Source: a bacterium
GTDB lineage: Bacteria > Desulfobacterota > DSWW01
NCBI GenBank assembly: GCA_028277985.1
Contig: JANQFG010000031.1
Span: 1 to 64,000 of the forward strand
Direction: 5' to 3'
DNA: 64,000 bases
Shown here: positions 8,490-15,203 of the stretch, in pieces
How positions within the stretch are numbered: the first letter of the stretch is position 1
How the letters are laid out: the number at the start of each line of letters is the position of its first letter
Notes under the pieces: model-generated
Database searches by the model: none
Seen by the model: only the letters and a program-made list of their open reading frames with translations
What the model was told of the DNA's origin: nothing
Made by a program: the position numbers and the translations under genes

Positions 8490-9818
8490 ATGGCAAGAAC
8501 AACCGAAGAGCTGCTGGCCGCACGAGAAAAGAACGTTCCCCAGGGACCTTTCAACATCCACCCGCTCTTCGCCAGAGACGCGAAAGGCGCCTTGATCACC
8601 ACGGTGGACGGAAGAGAGTTCATCGATTTCGCCACCGGCATCGGCACCGTGAACGTGGGGCATTGCCCGGAGAGCGTGGTCGAGGCGGTCTCGGACCAGA
8701 GCACCCGGTTCCTCCACACCTGCTTTCACGTGGTCATGTACGAGCCTTATATCGAGCTTGCAGAGAAGCTGAATGCTCTCGCTCCCGGCTCCTTTGCCAA
8801 GAAGACCCTGTTCTTGAGCACCGGGGCCGAGGCGGTGGAGAACGGCGTCAAGATCGCGCGCTACTTCACGGGCCGGGCCGGTGTGATCACCTTTGAGCAG
8901 GCCTTCCACGGGCGGACCCTGCTGGCGATGAGCCTCACGAGCAAGGTGAAGCCGTACAAGCTCGGCTTTGGCCCCCTTTCGCCCGAAGTGTACCGAATGC
9001 CCTATCCCTACTGCTATCGATGCAGTTTCGGCCTCACCCACCCGGGCTGCGGGCTTGCCTGCGCCGAGCATCTGAAGGACTTCTTCATCAGCCATCAGGC
9101 GGCCGAGCAGATCGCCGCGGTGATCATCGAGCCGGTCACGGGCGAGGGCGGGTTCATCGTTCCCCCAGAAGGGTACCTTCCGCGGCTCCGGGAAATCTGC
9201 ACCGAGCACGGGATCGTGCTGATCGTGGACGAGGTCCAGTCCGGCATGGGGCGGACGGGAAGGCTGTTCGCGAGCGAGGTCCTTGGTATCGAGCCTGACA
9301 TTCTGTTGACCGCCAAATCGCTCGCAGCGGGGCTTCCCCTGGCCGGGGTGACGGGCAGGGCCGAGATCATGGACGCCCCTCATGTGGGTGGTCTCGGAGG
9401 AACCTTCGGAGGAAACCCGCTCGCCTGCCGCGCGGCCCTCGCTGTCCTGGATTTGATCGAAAAGGAAGACCTGCTCCGGAAGTCGCGGGCCATGGGCCAG
9501 AGGATCGGCGCCGCCTTAGACGAGTGGAAAGACAGGTACGAGATCATCGGGGACGTGCGTGGGCTCGGGGCCATGAGGGCCTTCGAACTCGTAAGGGACC
9601 GGGTGACCAAGGAACCGGCCGCGGACGAGACAAAGCAGATCGTCTCCACTTGCAGGGACCGCGGGTTGATCACGCTGAGTTGCGGTAACTACGGAAACGT
9701 GATGCGACTCCTTGCGCCCCTCGTGATCACCGACCAACAGCTCGACAAGGGGCTCGCGATCCTGGAAGGGGCGGTCTCCGAGGCGAACCGGCGGCTGGAG
9801 AGCTCTCAAGCCCGTTGA
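8490..9818 (+). CDS. Class III PLP-dependent aminotransferase (4-aminobutyrate/omega-amino acid type)
   Basis: The protein has 442 residues from the ATG at 8490, preceded by AAGG; the frame is open further upstream but that extension lacks homology. Family landmarks are in place: VDGREFIDFATGIGTVNVGHCPE near the N-terminus, FHGRTLLAMSLTSK, LIVDEVQSGMGRTG with the cofactor-binding Asp, the PLP lysine K276 in LTAKSLAAGLP, and GTFGGNPLACRAALA. The reaction is transfer of an omega- or gamma-amino group (GABA/2-oxoglutarate or related) in the cytoplasm. A cysteine-rich stretch (YCYRCSFGLTHPGCGLACAEH) is typical of GabT-like members of this family. It overlaps the convergent acyl-CoA dehydrogenase-like gene by 13 bases. 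Confidence 0.88.
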   Translation: MARTTEELLAAREKNVPQGPFNIHPLFARDAKGALITTVDGREFIDFATGIGTVNVGHCPESVVEAVSDQSTRFLHTCFHVVMYEPYIELAEKLNALAPGSFAKKTLFLSTGAEAVENGVKIARYFTGRAGVITFEQAFHGRTLLAMSLTSKVKPYKLGFGPLSPEVYRMPYPYCYRCSFGLTHPGCGLACAEHLKDFFISHQAAEQIAAVIIEPVTGEGGFIVPPEGYLPRLREICTEHGIVLIVDEVQSGMGRTGRLFASEVLGIEPDILLTAKSLAAGLPLAGVTGRAEIMDAPHVGGLGGTFGGNPLACRAALAVLDLIEKEDLLRKSRAMGQRIGAALDEWKDRYEIIGDVRGLGAMRAFELVRDRVTKEPAADETKQIVSTCRDRGLITLSCGNYGNVMRLLAPLVITDQQLDKGLAILEGAVSEANRRLESSQAR

Positions 9819-10663
9819 ATGCGGTCGCTGTACATCGAAAGCAGGCGTCGGTCTTCGGACCATCCGGGTTGCTTGTCCAAATCCACAACTGCCTCAAATC
9901 GTCTCACGCACTCCTGGAATACGCGATCGAGGGCGGCCAGGATGCCGGTTGTCTGAGGCTGCTGTTCTCCCTGCTCGCTACATAGCTCACAGAGCGCAAG
10001 GGTCAAAGCTACCAGCGAATCTCTGAGGCCGGCGTCAGCTTTTTCGAGCCGAGCCAATAGAAAAGCCGTGGAGGAGAGCATGACAAAAGGGGGCTCGCTG
10101 CGAACGAAGCGCTTGATCCGACTGCCGGGGTAGACGCAGTCGCGCCGGATTTCCACGTCCTCGAACCGTGCAAAACCCTGGCTCATGGCGCCGAGAAAGC
10201 CGGGCGCTTCCCGGTGGGTGAGGGTAACCCCCGCCCGGTCGCGTTCAAGGAACACGCATTGCTGCTCACCGTCTTCCCTGCGAGCCGTTACCACAAGATG
10301 ATCCACATGACGCGACTGCGCGATCCAGGATTTATGGCCGCTCAGCTTGATCACAGAGTCGGTTTCGCGGAGCGTTGTGCCCGGGTATGCGACAGGATCA
10401 CGTTTGTCTTCCGTTGCTGCGAACGCTGTCCAGCCTTCCGCAGGGACTTCTACGAAAACACTCCGGATAGCGGCCTGATAAGCAGCGACAAATACCCACG
10501 GCAACCGATCCGCAAGCAAGCCTCCCTGAAAGGCGCTCTCCCGCGGCGTAAGCCCACCGAGTTGCTTCTCGTTCCAGAGTCGATACCATGCCGCCTCATC
10601 ATCAGAGACAAGAGGTGGCGTTTCACCGCGAAGGAAGCTTTCCATCAGCTCTCGTACGTGCAA
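9806..10663 (-). CDS. Divergent acyl-CoA dehydrogenase-like protein
   Basis: The 285-residue protein resembles the middle part of acyl-CoA dehydrogenases: an early helix ending in GGLLADRLPWVFVAAYQAAIRSVF, a beta domain with DSVIKLSGHKSWIAQSRHVDHLVVTARR (compare 'xLNGxKxWITN'), and a shortened C-terminal helical region. At about 100 residues below the usual 380, and without an obvious FAD-binding C-terminal motif or catalytic Glu context, it may be a partner subunit or a non-catalytic derivative rather than a complete dehydrogenase. The start ATG at 10663 is the first in frame. It is convergent with the aminotransferase gene and divergent from the DUF1361 gene. Confidence 0.65.
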   Translation of the reverse strand: MHVRELMESFLRGETPPLVSDDEAAWYRLWNEKQLGGLTPRESAFQGGLLADRLPWVFVAAYQAAIRSVFVEVPAEGWTAFAATEDKRDPVAYPGTTLRETDSVIKLSGHKSWIAQSRHVDHLVVTARREDGEQQCVFLERDRAGVTLTHREAPGFLGAMSQGFARFEDVEIRRDCVYPGSRIKRFVRSEPPFVMLSSTAFLLARLEKADAGLRDSLVALTLALCELCSEQGEQQPQTTGILAALDRVFQECVRRFEAVVDLDKQPGWSEDRRLLSMYSDRIQRA

Positions 10664-10777
10664 TTCGACTCCTCCTTTCTCCGCAAAGGCGATTCGTTCG
10701 GGTTGGGTCCCTGTTTAGGAAAAGTTGATCCACAAATGATACAATGAAGCGGTCTCAAAGAGAATGTTCTCGATCGG

Positions 10778-11491
10778 ATGGCCTGTATGCTTCGAAAGTC
10801 ACCGGACCTGAAGCGGTTTCTGTCAAGCCGGTTTCTCTACCCGCTCCTGTTGTCGACGCTTCTTTCGGTCGGCCTCTTCGCCTTTCGCGTCTCCTACAGC
10901 GGAAAGTGGTACTACGATAACCTGCCCTGGAACCTCTTCCTGGCCTGGGTGCCCTATGTATGCAGCGTGTGGGCCGTCGCCTGGGGCCGCCTGTATCCGA
11001 GCAGGTGGTGGATGCTCCTGTTGCCCGGTGCGCTCTGGCTCGTCTTCTTCCCGAACGCTCCGTACATCGTGACCGATTTCTACCATCTGGAGAAACGCCC
11101 GCCCATCCCGTTGTGGTATGACATCGGCCTGCTCACGGTCTTTGCCTGGACCGGCTGCTTTCTTGCGATCACCTCATTGAGAGCGATGCAGATGCTGGTC
11201 AGAAGGTGGACGAATCGGTTCGTGAGCTGGATCTTCGTGGCGATCGCACTCGGTTTGAGTGGCGTAGGGGTCTACCTGGGACGTTTCGAGCGATGGAACA
11301 GCTGGGACCTGTTCCTTCATCCCACCAGAGTGCTCGAGGATCTCGCGGTTCCCCTGATGAACCCCTGGAACAATCTTCGGTTCGTGGGCTTCAGCCTGGT
11401 GTTTACCGCCGCCCTTCTCGTGATCTATGTGATATTCGTGTCGGTTACCCGGGGAGGCGAGATCGATCCCTCGAGGGAGTCCGCCGGCTGA
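10778..11491 (+). CDS. DUF1361 integral membrane protein
   Basis: The protein has 237 residues and six to seven predicted hydrophobic segments. DUF1361 signatures are clear: NLPWNLFLAWVPY, WLVFFPNAPYIVTDFYHL and GRFERWNSWDLFLHP. The family is widespread in bacteria and has no established function; it sits in the inner membrane. An internal ATG at 10787 is an alternative start. No partner genes are evident; the next gene is on the opposite strand four bases after the stop. Confidence 0.85.
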   Translation: MACMLRKSPDLKRFLSSRFLYPLLLSTLLSVGLFAFRVSYSGKWYYDNLPWNLFLAWVPYVCSVWAVAWGRLYPSRWWMLLLPGALWLVFFPNAPYIVTDFYHLEKRPPIPLWYDIGLLTVFAWTGCFLAITSLRAMQMLVRRWTNRFVSWIFVAIALGLSGVGVYLGRFERWNSWDLFLHPTRVLEDLAVPLMNPWNNLRFVGFSLVFTAALLVIYVIFVSVTRGGEIDPSRESAG

Positions 11492-11494
11492 AGG

Positions 11495-12001
11495 CTATTT
11501 CTTCTGTTCGCCCTGCTTGCGGGGCCGAAACGTGAGGACGCAGGCGTCGTCCGGCTGGGTCGACCAGAGATCCATCGAATAGTCGAAGACGCTCCCGAAG
11601 AATCCATGGTCGAATGCGTCCGCATGGTCGCACATGTCCGCGACCTCTTCGGCGCTCAGCCCGGCCATGCGCCAGGTCTCCTTGAGCGGACAGCGGGGGA
11701 GCTTGACGACCAGCTCTTCCGGGCTCGAACGAACGACCTCCGGGTCGTTCAGCTCTCCGCCGGCAGGAAGGAAATCGAGCAGCCAGTTCTTGAAGCCCTC
11801 GAGATCCTGCGGATAGTCCATCATTTTCGCCGTATTGACACCGTGATTATACAGAGCGCGCTTGAAGATCTCGGTCGTCCGTTCCTCCCCCAGCTCTTTG
11901 CGCATTTCCCTCAGGACCTCGGTATAGATCAGGCCGCGGTTGGCGTGGGCCAGGAAGACGTCCTTGCGGAGGGACTCGATTCTTTCCTTGTCTTGGCTCA
12001 T
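11495..12001 (-). CDS. L-2-amino-thiazoline-4-carboxylic acid hydrolase-like protein
   Basis: This 168-residue soluble protein has the conserved block CPLKETWRMAGLSAEEVADMCDHADAFDHGFF, with Cys, His and Asp residues matching the family named after Pseudomonas ATC hydrolase (L-cysteine formation from a thiazoline). Most family members are uncharacterised, so the specific substrate is not claimed. The start is supported by AAAGGA five bases before the ATG. It is the second gene of a two-gene unit behind the DUF4136 lipoprotein (10-base gap). Confidence 0.7.
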   Translation of the reverse strand: MSQDKERIESLRKDVFLAHANRGLIYTEVLREMRKELGEERTTEIFKRALYNHGVNTAKMMDYPQDLEGFKNWLLDFLPAGGELNDPEVVRSSPEELVVKLPRCPLKETWRMAGLSAEEVADMCDHADAFDHGFFGSVFDYSMDLWSTQPDDACVLTFRPRKQGEQKK

Positions 12002-12011
12002 GGTTTTCCTT

Positions 12012-12548
12012 TCATTGGCCCCGAGGGAAATCGGCCAGAATCGCCCTCACGTCCTCGTCGATGTCCTTTTGCATCTTGTCCGGATCCACGCGCTTCTTCA
12101 CGATTCCGGTGCCCATTCCGCGCCACACGAGCTCTTCCTTCTGTGCATCCACGATGTCGACCACGAGGGTGCCTTCCTCGTAATAGCTTACCTCGACCCG
12201 CCCGCCGTAAGGCCCCCACCAGGGGTCGTACCAGCCGTAGCGGCCGTAGTCCTGGACGCGCATTCTCTCCTTGATGCCCGCGTGGATGACCACAACGAAG
12301 TCGGCCTGTTCCCGTTCGACGAGTGAATACCCCTTGGAGCGAAGTGTCGCGTTCACCGCGGTTTGAACCCGCCTCTTTACTAGCGGGTTCTGAGCCAGGG
12401 CATCGTCCGGGACCTCCCTTTCCGTCCAGGCGTAGGTCTTGTACTTCTGAAAATCGATCTCCCTGTCGTAGTCGGTCTTCACAGAAACCGACGAGCAACT
12501 CGAAAGAAAGAAGACCAGGATACCGAGCACCAGCGAAATCCGTTGCAT
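12012..12548 (-). CDS. DUF4136 lipoprotein
   Basis: The protein has 178 residues. It starts with a lipoprotein signal (MQRISLVLGILVFFLSSC, lipobox LSSC) and continues with the DUF4136 pattern: DYDREIDFQKYKTYAW near the mature N-terminus, then VQTAVNATLRSKGY and ADFVVVIHAG, a Tyr/Gly/Trp-rich loop (GRYGWYDPWWGPYGG), and EGTLVVDIVDAQKEELVWRGMGTG. The family is periplasmic-facing and of unknown function. The start has an excellent ribosome-binding site (AGGAGGT six bases upstream). Confidence 0.88.
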   Translation of the reverse strand: MQRISLVLGILVFFLSSCSSVSVKTDYDREIDFQKYKTYAWTEREVPDDALAQNPLVKRRVQTAVNATLRSKGYSLVEREQADFVVVIHAGIKERMRVQDYGRYGWYDPWWGPYGGRVEVSYYEEGTLVVDIVDAQKEELVWRGMGTGIVKKRVDPDKMQKDIDEDVRAILADFPRGQ

Positions 12549-12634
12549 GAAGTTACCTCCTGAGAGGGAAGTTGACCAGGTCCTGACAAACCATTTTAGG
12601 GGCCTTCCGCAGGATCTTCAAGCTGGCCGGCGCC

Positions 12635-12703
12635 GTTCTCAAGGGCCATTAAAGACCCGGGAAGAAAGGGCCGATTCTTATTCTATGGAAGGCCTTTGAG
12701 AAC
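12635..12703. repeat. Long-loop inverted repeat
   Basis: Arms GTTCTCAAGGGCC (12635-12647) and GGCCTTTGAGAAC (12691-12703) pair at 12 of 13 positions across a 43-base loop, in the divergent gap between the DUF4136 gene and the hypothetical gene at 12853. There is no T-run. It could be a regulatory site or the relic of a small element; nothing else is recognisable in this gap. Confidence 0.4.
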
Positions 12704-12852
12704 ACACAAGGCGACCCGAGAAATCGAAGCGGAGTAGGCTAAACAGAGGCAATGGCGTTCTACTCTTGCCCCCCCCCATTGTTCTCTTTAGAAAGTTGTT
12801 GACAGAAAACGGTTCGATTGATATCTTCCCCCGTGAGAGAGGTAATGCAAGC

Positions 12853-13203
12853 ATGACTGGAGCCCTGGCGCCCGTACTGCCCTATTTCATGATCGTTTCG
12901 CTCCTGTTGTCCTCTGCCATCCCGACGATGGAGAGGATCCACGGGTCCATTGCCCGTCAGTACGCCAGGATCGGTCTCGCAATCGTCGGCGTGTCCGATC
13001 ACTCGTCCTACCGATTCTACGAAGACACCGGAAACCTGCTCCAGGACATCCTTCCTTCCCGCCGGAACGCCCGGCCCCTTATCGTGTACGATGAGGGCCA
13101 GGAGGTCCCCACTGTCGAGGAATGGCGTAAGCTGGAGGGCCACCTCGGCAAGATCGAGCGGCTCGGAAACCGGCTCGCCCAGGAGCTCGAAGGCCGGCAG
13201 TAG
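12853..13203 (+). CDS. Hypothetical small protein with N-terminal hydrophobic segment
   Basis: I do not recognise this gene. The 116-residue frame from the ATG at 12853 starts with a hydrophobic helix (about residues 5-26, PVLPYFMIVSLLLSSAIPTM) and continues with a soluble part rich in charged residues ending in a helical GKIERLGNRLAQELEGRQ. A GAGAGAGG stretch lies upstream at a loose distance. The frame is open further upstream to 12766, but that part looks non-coding. Third codon positions are G/C-rich like the neighbours, which supports coding. It converges on the anti-sigma gene. Confidence 0.5.
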   Translation: MTGALAPVLPYFMIVSLLLSSAIPTMERIHGSIARQYARIGLAIVGVSDHSSYRFYEDTGNLLQDILPSRRNARPLIVYDEGQEVPTVEEWRKLEGHLGKIERLGNRLAQELEGRQ

Positions 13204-13281
13204 CCTTTACAGGGCCAAATCCGCCGGTTCCTTTTTCACCCCACTGGTCGCACCTGCACTGAGAACAGCACCAACGTGCCT

Positions 13282-14400
13282 CTAATCTGCAGCCGGGGGC
13301 AGGGAGTCCAGGAAGGCCCGTGCATCGGATTCGGAGCCGGGGATGGCCAGGGCCTTTTCAGCGGTCTCCCGTGCGGCCTCGTTGTCTCCCTTTTCCTCGT
13401 AGCAGCGGGCGACTTCCAGCCAGCCGGCTCCGCAGGCCTCATCTTTGGGATGGTCCTCGGCATGGGCATCGACCAGCTTGCCGGCCTTGGCGCATTTGCC
13501 CGCGGAGGCAAGATCCAGGGCCCGTGAGATCTCGCGGGGGACCGTCTGTTTCATTTCACTCATCAGGGCCCCGTCCGGCGAGGCCTTCAGGGCCATGGGC
13601 GCGGATCGGATCCCGTAGGTCGCGGCGGGGGAACGTTCCTCCTTTTCTGAAAGGAACAGGTCCTCCTCGGCTAGGGGGGCGGCAGCCTTCATGCGTACGG
13701 GCGGAGATGCAGTCTCTTCGTCTATCGCGTCTGCCGCGATGTAGGCTTCTTCACTCTCGGCAGGAGGAGCGATCATCCGCATTTTCGTATCTTCCACGGA
13801 CTCCGGCGCTGCCGGAGCCGCTCTTCCCTGCTCTACGTCGACGGAAGGCTCCGCAAGTCCGGCAAGAAAACCCTGCTCTCTGACCTCTTCCTTGGGTGCG
13901 TCCACCTTCCCGCCGGAGGACGAAGGAACAGCACGCTGCTTCGACTTCCTTGGAAGCGAATCATCCCGTGAGGCGTGTCCCTTCTTCTCCGGGTCCGGGG
14001 GAGCGTTGCTCGGCTTCGACCGTGCAACCAGGGATTCTTCGGTGAGGACTCTTTCGTCGCGATAACTCGGCGGCTTGTGCCGGAGGGTCGCGAAGTACAC
14101 TCCAGCGGTGATCGCACCGATCATGACCGTCGTCACCGCCGGCCGGAATGCCCAGCCCCACAGGGACCGCCTCGGCGGATGGGCCTCTTCCGCATAACCC
14201 ATGATGCGCGTGTGCATCGCGGGTGGCGGCCCATCCTCCTCTGCCTCTCCTACGGTCTCCAGGACGGACGCAAGGTTGTCGTATTCCTGTCGGCACGCTT
14301 CCGAAGCCTCGAGGTGCGCCTCCATGGCGGCCGCATCTTCTTCACCTAGCTCGCCGTAGAGGTACTCGAGGAGCCTGTCCTCACAGTGTTTGCATTTCAT
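13282..14400 (-). CDS. Zinc-finger anti-sigma factor, membrane-spanning
   Basis: The 372-residue protein starts with a zf-HC2 type motif (MKCKHCEDRLLEYLYGELGEEDAAAMEAHL: Cys3, Cys6 and downstream acidic/His residues), the anti-sigma zinc-finger seen in ZAS proteins. A transmembrane helix follows at about residues 80-100 (PAVTTVMIGAITAGVYFATL). The remainder is a long, low-complexity, presumably periplasmic region and a C-terminal TPR-like helical hairpin (DEACGAGWLEVARCYEEKGDNEAARETAEKALA). Its ATG overlaps the sigma factor stop as ATGA, so the two are translationally coupled. The expected role is to hold the ECF sigma factor at the membrane until an envelope signal arrives (known for the family; the signal here is unknown). 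Confidence 0.85.
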   Translation of the reverse strand: MKCKHCEDRLLEYLYGELGEEDAAAMEAHLEASEACRQEYDNLASVLETVGEAEEDGPPPAMHTRIMGYAEEAHPPRRSLWGWAFRPAVTTVMIGAITAGVYFATLRHKPPSYRDERVLTEESLVARSKPSNAPPDPEKKGHASRDDSLPRKSKQRAVPSSSGGKVDAPKEEVREQGFLAGLAEPSVDVEQGRAAPAAPESVEDTKMRMIAPPAESEEAYIAADAIDEETASPPVRMKAAAPLAEEDLFLSEKEERSPAATYGIRSAPMALKASPDGALMSEMKQTVPREISRALDLASAGKCAKAGKLVDAHAEDHPKDEACGAGWLEVARCYEEKGDNEAARETAEKALAIPGSESDARAFLDSLPPAAD

Positions 14401-15041
14401 GATCCCATCTCCTTCCCGATTCCCTCCTGAGACAGACGGTCCCGAAGATGCATCAGGGCATATCGGAGACGACTCTTCACGGTGTTCAGGTTTGCACCGG
14501 TGATGGCTGCCACATCCTTGAGCTTCATGCCTTTGACTTCCTTGAGCAGGAAGGCCTCTCTCTGGTCCGCCGGCAGGGTGACCAGGGCCCTGTGAATGGC
14601 CGACCGGACTTGCACTGCCCCCATGTTGTTCTCCGGACCTGGGTTTCCGTCCGGGATACCCTCCGGTGTGCCTTCCGATCCCGGATCCAGGTCCGGGGTG
14701 CGAGGCTCTCTGGGCCTCTTTCGGAGGATATCGATACACAGGTTGCGTACGATCCGGTAAAGATAGTTCCGAAATCCGGCCTTTGCCTTGTATCGAGAGG
14801 CGGACTTGATGATCCGCAAGAAACTCTCCTGGGCAACCTCCTCGGCCAGCATGCTGTCCCCCAGCATTCGCAGCGCGAATCCGTACACGCCCTTCTCGTG
14901 CCGCGAGAGCAGCGTCTCGAAGGCACTGGTATCCCCCTTCTGAAAGGCGAGCATGAGCTGTTCGTCGCTTCGTTCGGTCAACCCGGGTCTCCAGCATGGA
15001 GGAGAATCGTGGTGAAGGGCGGATGCGTCCAGGGTCATCAT
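14397..15041 (-). CDS. ECF-family RNA polymerase sigma factor
   Basis: The protein has about 214 residues from the ATG at 15041, which sits seven bases after AAGAGGG; a further-upstream in-frame start has no ribosome-binding site. Region 2 runs from SDEQLMLAFQKGDTSAFETLLSRH through GFRNYLYRIVRNLCIDILRKR. Region 4 contains ALVTLPADQREAFLLKEVKGMKLKDVAAITGANLNTVKSRLRYALMHLRDRL with the expected helix-turn-helix. A Pro/Gly-rich linker separates them, so it is a minimal ECF sigma without region 3. It directs core polymerase to its own target promoters and is coupled to the downstream anti-sigma gene by a four-base overlap. Confidence 0.93.
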   Translation of the reverse strand: MMTLDASALHHDSPPCWRPGLTERSDEQLMLAFQKGDTSAFETLLSRHEKGVYGFALRMLGDSMLAEEVAQESFLRIIKSASRYKAKAGFRNYLYRIVRNLCIDILRKRPREPRTPDLDPGSEGTPEGIPDGNPGPENNMGAVQVRSAIHRALVTLPADQREAFLLKEVKGMKLKDVAAITGANLNTVKSRLRYALMHLRDRLSQEGIGKEMGS

Positions 15042-15126
15042 GTTGCGCCCTCTTGATTGCCGAGAAAATATGTCACACCGGGACTCCTTTGCAAGCTCCA
15101 AGTTGGTATGGCCCTTCCGCAAATGA

Positions 15127-15161
15127 CCTCAGCCTCTCCCGATTCAGGGGAGAGGCCGAGG
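15127..15161 (-). terminator. Hairpin between the VIT/VWA gene and the sigma factor gene
   Basis: CCTCAGCCTCTCCC (15127-15140) pairs with GGGAGAGGCCGAGG at 13 of 14 positions across a loop of about six bases. On the minus strand the 3' flank is TCATTTGC, too poor in T for a classic terminator, so this may instead be an attenuator or mRNA-stabilising hairpin between the two genes. Confidence 0.4.
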
Positions 15162-15203
15162 TGCCTGCTGTCTAGGGTCGAGCCTCGGTAGAGCACTGAC
15201 CCT

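Noticed and set aside
14401-14997. N-terminal extension of the anti-sigma frame
   Set aside because: It overlaps the sigma factor gene in another phase; the zinc-finger start at 14400 with ATGA coupling is the real start.
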